The translations under genes were made by a program, and so were the position numbers. A model generated the notes under the pieces. That model had not been told where the DNA came from and ran no database searches. It saw nothing but the letters and a program-made list of their open reading frames with translations. From NCBI GenBank assembly GCA_903938075.1, contig CAJABS010000120.1:1-8222 (forward strand): 8,222 nt of DNA. Direction: 5' to 3'. The first letter of the stretch is position 1; each line of letters starts with the position of its first letter. Below are positions 1 through 5,493 of the stretch, piece by piece. The stretch comes from an uncultured Chloroflexota bacterium. GTDB lineage: Bacteria; Chloroflexota; Limnocylindria; Limnocylindrales; Limnocylindraceae.

Positions 1-551
1 GCGCCGAGGAGACGGGCAATCTTGTCAAAGGCCTCACCCGCTGCGTCGTCAATCGTGCCGCCGAGGCGCTGCATGGCCCCATCGCGCTCGATCCGCACGA
101 GCAGCGTGTGCCCGCCAGAGACCACAAGGCCAATCGCAGGGAGTGTTGGTGCCTCAACCTCTGCCGCCTCGCGGAGCCAGGCGGCACGGAGGTGACCCTC
201 AAGGTGATTCACGTTAAGCACAGGGAGGCCGCGCGCCCATGCCCAAGCGCTCCCGATTCCGGCACCGACGAGGAGCGATCCGACGAGGCCGGGTCCGGTC
301 GTCAACGCCACCCCCTCGATCTCCCCCGCAACTCCGAGCCCCTCAGCCTCCTGCAGCACCTCGCCCAGAAGGCGCGGCAGCCACTCATGGTGAGCACGCG
401 CCGCCACCTCTGGGATCACGCCGCCGAACGGTGCGTGGATCGCCGTTTGGCTCGCCACACGTTCCGCGAGTACTTCACGACCGCCGCGCACGAGGGCGAC
501 CGCACTCTCGTCGCAGCTCGATTCAATCGACAGGAGCAGTCGCTCACGCAT
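1..551 (-). CDS. tsaD: tRNA N6-adenosine threonylcarbamoyltransferase TsaD, N-terminal 183 codons (3' end cut by window edge)
   Basis: Transfers the threonylcarbamoyl group from TC-AMP to A37 of tRNAs reading ANN codons, acting in the cytoplasm with TsaB and TsaE. I translated it directly: it starts at the ATG at 551-549 and stays open to base 1. Visible signatures are the ASKHA N-terminal motif IESSCDES (residues 9-16; the family usually has ETSCDET), the metal-binding NHLEGH with His116 and His120, SGGHT (145-149), and the GTIDDAAGEAFDK block (165-177). About 183 of the usual 335-350 residues are present, so the C-terminal ASKHA half lies left of the window. The ATG shares 8 bases with the end of rimI (ATGCGTGA), and a GGAG lies about 10 bases upstream, so translation is probably coupled. 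No disruption is seen in the visible part. Identification is secure; only the far end is unknown. Confidence 0.95.
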   Translation of the reverse strand, partial: MRERLLLSIESSCDESAVALVRGGREVLAERVASQTAIHAPFGGVIPEVAARAHHEWLPRLLGEVLQEAEGLGVAGEIEGVALTTGPGLVGSLLVGAGIGSAWAWARGLPVLNVNHLEGHLRAAWLREAAEVEAPTLPAIGLVVSGGHTLLVRIERDGAMQRLGGTIDDAAGEAFDKIARLLG

Positions 552-1062
552 GGGCAAGGCGCTCCATAACGCGAGTACGCAGGGCAGCTTCAATCTCCAA
601 CTGCGTTGGGCTTTCAAGCTCCGCGGTGGTCATCACCAGCGCATCTTCGCCGTTATCGTCGTAGTACCGAATCCGTCGACCGACTTCAGCGAACCCGAAT
701 GACCGATAGAGGCTCTGGGCGTCAACATTTGACACACGCACGTCTAGCGTTGCCACGCGCGCGCCACCCCGACGAGCCTCCTGGAGTAGCTCAAGGAGTA
801 GGATCGTCGCGACGCCAGTTCGGCGATTGGCAGGGAGCACGGCCATCGTCGTGATATGTGCCTCGTCCACCATTAACCAGATGCCACCGAAGCCAACGAG
901 CACACCGTCGATTCGGGCACCGACGTAGCGCGCCAAGCGATTGGTCGTTAGCTCGGTGGCGTACGCGCTGGTAGGCCACGGTGCTGTGAATGAGATCTTC
1001 TCAATGACGGCAACCTCGTCAAGATCAGCAACGGTGAGTGGTGCAAGTACTGGCGCGCGCAT
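544..1062 (-). CDS. rimI: Ribosomal protein S18-alanine N-acetyltransferase RimI (GNAT family)
   Basis: GNAT acetyltransferase that in RimI-type enzymes acetylates the N-terminal alanine of ribosomal protein S18. The 172-residue product has the acetyl-CoA pyrophosphate loop NRRTGVA (79-85), preceded by the strand HITTMAVLP. The RimI C-terminal signature follows: LDVRVSN (106-112), SLYRSFGF (117-124), RRIRYYDDNGEDALVM. Tyr119 matches the tyrosine proposed as general acid. The residue matching the proposed catalytic Glu (LEVR in enterobacterial RimI) is Asp107. I chose the ATG at 1062 because GAGGGG lies 5 bases upstream; a GTG one codon earlier (1065) is possible. The ATG shares its A with the tsaB stop (TGATG). 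About 20 residues follow the GNAT core. Lying between tsaB and tsaD, it fits RimI rather than a generic GNAT; the target is inferred from family and position. Confidence 0.9.
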   Translation of the reverse strand: MRAPVLAPLTVADLDEVAVIEKISFTAPWPTSAYATELTTNRLARYVGARIDGVLVGFGGIWLMVDEAHITTMAVLPANRRTGVATILLLELLQEARRGGARVATLDVRVSNVDAQSLYRSFGFAEVGRRIRYYDDNGEDALVMTTAELESPTQLEIEAALRTRVMERLAHA

Positions 1063-1589
1063 CACTGCCCCTCACTACCGCGAGCAGGTGCTGGATAGCG
1101 CAAAGTGACATGCGCAACGGCGTCACCAGCCTCGCGAACAAGCGCGCATGCGGCGACTCCGCGGCTCTCCTCGTGCGCAAAGCGTGGAGAGGCAGACTCC
1201 CGAGAGACGACAAGCGCACCGCTCTCCGACACCTCGAGCGATTCACGAGTTCCGAGCGCAATCGAGAACGATCGCTGCGCCGCCTGCCAGATTGCGTGAT
1301 CTGACGAACTTTCGCGCAGCGGGATCGCCAGAGCCGTGGCAATGCCAACTGCAGCGGAGGCCGCAACGCGAGTGCCGCTGTAGCTTCCGGGTCCGTTCCC
1401 TACGACAACATCCGTGAGTGCGGCGCGTTCGGCCTGATCGGGGGCGAGGCTGCTGATGCGCTGCAGTAGTGGCTGGTCATAGAGGTAGTCCTCAGCTACG
1501 CACACGAGTGCCCCCTCATGATCCTCGACGATTGCGACGATGCAATAGCCAAGGGACCCGTCAAGGACAAGGGATCGCCGACTACCCAC
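1062..1589 (-). CDS. tsaB: tRNA threonylcarbamoyladenosine biosynthesis protein TsaB (short form)
   Basis: TsaB is a catalytically inactive TsaD paralogue that scaffolds TsaD and TsaE in t6A synthesis. The hallmark is VVVGNGPGSYSGTR (61-74 from the GTG start), followed by the helix AASAAVGIATALAIPL; the degenerate N-terminal strand SLVLDGS (6-12) replaces the usual LAIDTS. The start is uncertain. The GTG at 1589 puts the first strand at the usual distance from the N terminus, has GGTGG just upstream, and overlaps the tsaE stop by 8 bases. The ATG at 1619 (185 residues) and TTG at 1622 would instead overlap tsaE by about 40 bases and have no visible ribosome-binding site. At about 175 residues it is shorter than the usual 220-230: the N-terminal dimerisation half is intact, while the C-terminal lobe is reduced and poorly conserved. 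Family assignment is firm, the start is not. Confidence 0.87.
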   Translation of the reverse strand: MGSRRSLVLDGSLGYCIVAIVEDHEGALVCVAEDYLYDQPLLQRISSLAPDQAERAALTDVVVGNGPGSYSGTRVAASAAVGIATALAIPLRESSSDHAIWQAAQRSFSIALGTRESLEVSESGALVVSRESASPRFAHEESRGVAACALVREAGDAVAHVTLRYPAPARGSEGQ

Positions 1590-2070
1590 GATCGCCACCA
1601 CTCGTGCCGAACACGTCATCAAGTGCTGCGCGGAGTTCTGGCCGTGCGCCGCGGATTATGGCGGAGCGTGTGCCCTCATCGGCGGCTGCCGCGAGGTGAA
1701 CGCTCAATACGTCGGCGCCCTCGGCTCCAAGCCCCGCAAAGTGCTCGGGCCACTCGATCAGGGTGACGCCGTGCTGCTGTCGCTCATCGATGATTCCGGC
1801 GCGCAGGGCATCACTCCCTGGAGGGAGTCGATAGGCATCCACATGCCAGATCGGCAGGTCGCCACGGTGCTCAGAGATCAGGATGAACGTTGGTGAGGTC
1901 AACTCTGGCTCTGCATGCAGTGCGGCCCCAATTGCCCGAGCAAGCGTTGTCTTGCCGCTCCCAAGGTCACCAGAGAGTAGAACTCGATCACCGGGGAGGG
2001 ATGCGCCGATCGCTGCGCCGAGCGCCGTCGTTGCATCAAGGCCACGGAGCGAAATGGTGACGACGCTCAC
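1582..2070 (-). CDS. tsaE: tRNA threonylcarbamoyladenosine biosynthesis ATPase TsaE
   Basis: P-loop ATPase that cycles the TsaB-TsaD complex during t6A formation. The 162-residue protein carries Walker A GDLGSGKTT (34-42, Lys40), the TsaE-specific SPTF (59-62), HVDAYR (76-81, Asp78), and the Walker B-like LIEWPE (104-109, Glu106). These occur in the normal order, and the length is normal for the family. The start is GTG at 2070-2068. It overlaps the stop of the upstream gene by four bases (GTGA), and no clear Shine-Dalgarno sequence precedes it, so it probably depends on coupling. tsaB and rimI follow immediately, and tsaD after them. All expected active-site residues are visible and nothing looks disrupted. 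Confidence 0.95.
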   Translation of the reverse strand: MSVVTISLRGLDATTALGAAIGASLPGDRVLLSGDLGSGKTTLARAIGAALHAEPELTSPTFILISEHRGDLPIWHVDAYRLPPGSDALRAGIIDERQQHGVTLIEWPEHFAGLGAEGADVLSVHLAAAADEGTRSAIIRGARPELRAALDDVFGTSGGDRG

Positions 2071-3749
2071 GCGGTAAGGCGCTGCAGATCACCAAGGGGG
2101 AGCGCGACAAGATCGCCGTTGATCTCGATGGCACCTTGTGGATCGGATGGCTGAAGGTCCGCGAGGCCACGCCATGTGCCGTAGCAGCCCGCCAGCGGAC
2201 CGCCGATGACAACGGTGTCCACAACGAGACGCTCCCCTCCGCGCTGTGCCGCAGCGATAGTGAGGCCGGCAGGGTGCCGCTCAAGGCGAACATCACTCTC
2301 GTGCAACGCGTGGAGTGCCTTCCCAAGCTCGGCGGCCCACTCGTCACTCTCGCGACGCCCACCGAGGATCAGAAGACCAAACGGGGCTGGTGCAACACCT
2401 GCAGCGACGCGCCGATCAATTGAGGCGCTGAGCGCCTCGCGCTCGCCATCACTGAGGCTTCCGACCACAAGCCCACGAATGCCTACGGCGCGGGCGCGCA
2501 GCACGGTTTCAGGGGATACCGAGACCACCGCCAGGATTCCCGCTTCGTGTGCCGCAGCCCACCCGCGACTATCGGGCTCTGATGCCGAGAAGTGCAGGCG
2601 CCCCTCTACCTCGTCGCCAAGCAGAAGGCGCCCACCAAGGCCGCCCGTTGCGCTCGCAGAGCGCGGCAGAAGGGCCAGGGGCGCATCAATGGGGAGCACT
2701 CGCGGCGGCGTTGATGACACTGGCGCATGCATCGCCGCAGGCATCGCTTCAACAGGTGGTGCTCCACGGACCACACAGATCCCAGCGGACCCACCACGCA
2801 GCGATGCGCGCACGAGATGCCCCTCAGTTTCAACCTCGATGTCGGCAGCCTCCCCCGCCTTGACGTCAAACTCCAGCACATCGTCAGAAGGCAAGGCATG
2901 CTCCTCCGCACCCGCTCGAATGAGCACCACTGCGCCAGGGTGATCGGCGACGACCAGCAGATCACCAGCGGGGGCGAGGAGCTGCTCCGCGGTCGCGCGA
3001 GCCAGGTCTGCTCCGGTGGCTTCGTTGAGCTGCTCGGTGCCGAGCGCCGCCAGTACCCCAGCGCAATCGAGAAGAACGGTTGTGCGACCAAGGGCGACGA
3101 GCGGCGATAGCGCCACCAGTGGCACGGCACCCGAAGAGAGATAGGACGCGAGCTGACCCGTCACAATCAGTACCTCAGCGCTCACGGACGTACCTTGATC
3201 ATCCAAGCGCTCCGCGATCGACTCGATCGCATCAATGCATGCGGCAGCACGAATCTGATCGCCAGCAACATCCCGGCCCGACATCGGTCGATCCGCGATA
3301 TCGCCGAGCCGATCAGCGACAGCGGCGCGATCGCGATCCCCGATCGAACGCAAGACCGCATCACAACGGCGGCGGCGCTCCACTGCATCGGTAGGGATAA
3401 GTGCACCCTCGGCAATTGAGCGCATCTCCCCCGCGACGCCTGGTGTTGACCAAGCGATCCGCCCCGCGTCATGGGCAACGTCAAGAATTCTCACAGGGAC
3501 GCCGAGCGCCTCTGCGCAGCGCCCCGCCGCACGACCGAGCGAGCTCGGATCTCCGCGCAGCGACGTGGAGATCGTGCCGCCCTGGTCGGCACCGGCAGCA
3601 CTCTGCAACATCTTCTCGACGGCGTTGCCATCAGCCCCAGTTGGCAGGGTGACGCTGCTGAGCAACCTTGTCGGTTCAGCGTCTGACATCAGCGCGTAGA
3701 ACGTGCGATCAAGATCCTCGCGAATCAAGAGGTACGACGATCGAGTCAT
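2067..3749 (-). CDS. Large multidomain protein of unknown function; degenerate MutL (glutamate mutase L)-like ASKHA region plus C-terminal domain
   Basis: 560 residues, no signal peptide or membrane segment, function unknown. Three regions can be seen. Residues 1-190 open with SYLLIREDLDRTFYAL, which lines up with the first hairpin of MutL-like ASKHA proteins but lacks the DxGSxxT phosphate motif. Residues 192-330 (EVLIVTGQLASYLSSGAVP, then GRTTVLLDCAGVLAALG at 221-237, ending LRGGSAGICVVRG at 317-329) resemble, from memory, the C-terminal part of the MutL family (DLIIGSGG..., LLDALQP.G.T.L..D...LG.L, then G..LGLIID.RGRP). Residues 350-560 form a second domain: GWAAAHEAGILAVVSVS, GIRGLVVGSLSDGE (423-436), PFGLLILGG, and a small barrel-like tail IGGPLAGCYGTWRGL (515-529) with VALPLGDLQRL. 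The ATG overlaps the alr stop as ATGA, with GAGAA just upstream; the stop overlaps tsaE as GTGA. In many Actinobacteria this slot holds a hydrolase; no hydrolase motif is seen. The MutL relation is inference, the reading frame is not in doubt. Confidence 0.9.
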   Translation of the reverse strand: MTRSSYLLIREDLDRTFYALMSDAEPTRLLSSVTLPTGADGNAVEKMLQSAAGADQGGTISTSLRGDPSSLGRAAGRCAEALGVPVRILDVAHDAGRIAWSTPGVAGEMRSIAEGALIPTDAVERRRRCDAVLRSIGDRDRAAVADRLGDIADRPMSGRDVAGDQIRAAACIDAIESIAERLDDQGTSVSAEVLIVTGQLASYLSSGAVPLVALSPLVALGRTTVLLDCAGVLAALGTEQLNEATGADLARATAEQLLAPAGDLLVVADHPGAVVLIRAGAEEHALPSDDVLEFDVKAGEAADIEVETEGHLVRASLRGGSAGICVVRGAPPVEAMPAAMHAPVSSTPPRVLPIDAPLALLPRSASATGGLGGRLLLGDEVEGRLHFSASEPDSRGWAAAHEAGILAVVSVSPETVLRARAVGIRGLVVGSLSDGEREALSASIDRRVAAGVAPAPFGLLILGGRRESDEWAAELGKALHALHESDVRLERHPAGLTIAAAQRGGERLVVDTVVIGGPLAGCYGTWRGLADLQPSDPQGAIEINGDLVALPLGDLQRLTA

Positions 3750-4957
3750 TTCTCGTTCACGTAGTGGTATCCGCGCAGATCACGCAACGCTACAGGCTTG
3801 CCGTTCACCGTGTACACGCGCGCGAGCCGGCTGGTGAAGCTGGTTGACACCTCATTGGTGATCGTCTTACGCCGTTTTGCCACGTCGACCGGCTCAATCA
3901 ACTCGCCACCCGAGGCACCGATGAAGACGACCTCGTCACTTTCGGCGAGGTCGGTAGCCGGGTGATCTGTGGCATCAATGGTGATGGAGTCCATTGCAAT
4001 CGTGCCAACAACGGGGAGACGGATGCCGCGCACCAGCACCTCAGCCACGCCGCGCTCGTGATACGAGATGCCATCGGCGTACCCAATCGGCAGGGTGATG
4101 ATTCTCGATTCGCGCTCAGCGATGAATGCTGGGCCGTACCCGACGCCATGACCAACGGGAAGGGTCGCGATGCGCACTGGACGAGCGGCTAGTCCGTAGA
4201 CGCGCTCGATGCCGATCGTTGCAGCAGTCATCGTTGGCCGTAGCGCGTTCGGCACAACGCCGAAGAGCGCAATGCCAACCCGTGCAACCTGCTGTGTATC
4301 GCCAATGGTGAGCAGCCCTCCCGATCCCACAAGGTGCGCTTCAAGTTCGGGCGCTTGGGCTGCCGCCTGCTCAAGGATCTCTTCTTGTAGGCGCGATCGC
4401 TCCACGTTCTCGGCGGCAGTGAGATGGCTCCAGATGCTCCGCAAGAGAACGTTTGGATTGCTGCGGAGCACAGCGATCTGGGCTACGAGATCGCTTGGCA
4501 AGATGCCGTCGCGACCGAGCCCAGTGTCTACCTCAATGTCAACGCTCAGCGGGGCGAGCCCAGAGAGATCGGCACTCATGATCTCGCGCACCACGGCGGG
4601 TGATGAGGCGGTGACGCCAATGCCTGCTGCAGCAGCGTCGCGCAGGTGGGCAGGGGCAACGCGCCAGAGGGCTCGCACGGGCCCAGTAATGCCAGCGTCA
4701 CGGAGCTCTTGCGCCTCATCAAACGTGGCAACAAGTACGGCGCGCGCGCCCGCGTCGAAAGCAGCACGCGCAACAGGCACGGCACCAAGGCCGTAGGCGT
4801 CTGCCTTTAGCACCACGTCAAGGTGACCGCCAGCCGGAAGCTTCCCCTTAAGGGCGCGGACGTTCGTTGCAATCGCATCGAGTCGAACCTCGACCCAGGC
4901 ATCACGCCCAAGCGCTGGCAGGCCAGCTTCCTGAATTCGTTCGGGGAGCCCGCTCAT
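3746..4957 (-). CDS. alr: Alanine racemase (PLP-dependent)
   Basis: Interconverts L- and D-alanine in the cytoplasm, supplying D-Ala for peptidoglycan. The 403-residue protein has the full fold. WVEVRLDAIATNVRALK (21-37) leads the TIM barrel. The PLP Schiff-base lysine is Lys51 in VVLKADAYGLG, and SHL carries His178. DTGLGRDG (144-151) carries Arg149, and ARVGIALFG (225-233) carries the pyridine-nitrogen Arg226. The catalytic Tyr274 lies in GVGYGPAF, IGYADG spans 291-296, and VVGTIAMD (316-323) holds Met322. The tail NEVSTSFTSRLARVY is the usual C-terminal end. The position that is a carbamylated lysine in Geobacillus Alr (IKVDTG) is Glu142 here. About 20 extra residues precede the first barrel strand. 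The ATG at 4957 overlaps the acpS stop as ATGA; its own stop overlaps the next gene likewise. The enzyme looks intact. A serine or broad-spectrum racemase is possible, but the context favours alanine. Confidence 0.95.
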   Translation of the reverse strand: MSGLPERIQEAGLPALGRDAWVEVRLDAIATNVRALKGKLPAGGHLDVVLKADAYGLGAVPVARAAFDAGARAVLVATFDEAQELRDAGITGPVRALWRVAPAHLRDAAAAGIGVTASSPAVVREIMSADLSGLAPLSVDIEVDTGLGRDGILPSDLVAQIAVLRSNPNVLLRSIWSHLTAAENVERSRLQEEILEQAAAQAPELEAHLVGSGGLLTIGDTQQVARVGIALFGVVPNALRPTMTAATIGIERVYGLAARPVRIATLPVGHGVGYGPAFIAERESRIITLPIGYADGISYHERGVAEVLVRGIRLPVVGTIAMDSITIDATDHPATDLAESDEVVFIGASGGELIEPVDVAKRRKTITNEVSTSFTSRLARVYTVNGKPVALRDLRGYHYVNEK

Positions 4958-5493
4958 GCCTGTGGCTTCCCTGCCGGCTCCGCAAGGAGGGCCAGCTCCT
5001 CGCGCCGAAGCGCTTTAATGCGCTCGATTCGTGCGAGGAGCGCCGTCTCGGCCGCATCAAGGTCTTCGCCGATCTGCGGCGGAAAGAGGTAACGGCCACC
5101 AGCGGTGCGTACGGCATACGCGATCGCAATCGCATATTCGCGTTCGTGGCTAATGGAGAGAGCGACGTGCTGGATGCCGAGCTGCGATGCACGTGCAGCG
5201 GCGCGATCGTGGAGGCGCACAGAGGGTTGCCCAGTTGGTAGGCGCTCTACTTCAATCTCCTGCCAGCCGATGCCACGCACGCCAAGGCCGAGCACCTTGG
5301 AGACAGCCTCCTTTGCAGCCCAACGTCCAGCCATCGTCTCGGGTCGGCCGCGAACATACGAGCGCTCTGCGGCGGTCAGTACCCGCAGCTCAAACCGCTC
5401 TGGATGGCGCCGCAAGACGTTTGCAATCCGGTCCACGCGAATGATGTCGATGCCGATCTCTGGCGTGCTCGCCGCGTGCTCTCCCCCGTCCAT
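4954..5493 (-). CDS. acpS: Holo-[acyl-carrier-protein] synthase AcpS with C-terminal extension
   Basis: Transfers 4'-phosphopantetheine from CoA to the serine of acyl carrier protein, switching on fatty acid synthesis. From the ATG at 5493 it has 179 residues. The catalytic core spans about 12-129: GIDIIRVDRI (14-23) with the Mg-binding Asp16, RFELRVLTAAE, and GRWAAKEAVSKVLGLG with Glu62. LPTGQPSVRLHD and the C-terminal signature VALSISHEREYAIAIAYAV follow. Residues from about 130 on (RTAGGRYLFPPQIGEDLDAA, then a Leu/Arg/Glu-rich helix) are extra, since typical AcpS proteins have 115-135 residues. A GTG one codon earlier (5496) is an alternative start; both overlap the glmS stop (GTGATG), and no strong Shine-Dalgarno is seen. 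The stop overlaps alr as ATGA. In many Actinobacteria nnrD lies between acpS and alr; here it is absent. Confidence 0.93.
   Translation of the reverse strand: MDGGEHAASTPEIGIDIIRVDRIANVLRRHPERFELRVLTAAERSYVRGRPETMAGRWAAKEAVSKVLGLGVRGIGWQEIEVERLPTGQPSVRLHDRAAARASQLGIQHVALSISHEREYAIAIAYAVRTAGGRYLFPPQIGEDLDAAETALLARIERIKALRREELALLAEPAGKPQA

Noticed and set aside
108..569. Plus-strand open frame of 153 codons at the left end
   Set aside because: Antisense to tsaD, whose minus-strand translation shows clear family motifs through to the window edge.
2206..2943. Plus-strand open frame of 245 codons opposite the unknown 560-residue gene
   Set aside because: Ser/Arg/Pro/Thr-rich composition with no motif; it is the antisense of a well-supported minus-strand gene in GC-rich DNA.
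2067..3749. Alpha/beta hydrolase or DNA mismatch repair MutL as identity of the 560-residue gene
   Set aside because: No GxSxG nucleophile elbow in a hydrolase context and no GHKL ATPase motifs; the MutL meant elsewhere is glutamate mutase L, not mismatch repair MutL.
4209..4796. Plus-strand open frame of 195 codons opposite alr
   Set aside because: Low-complexity Ser/Ala/Arg/Thr product, entirely antisense to an intact alanine racemase with all catalytic residues.
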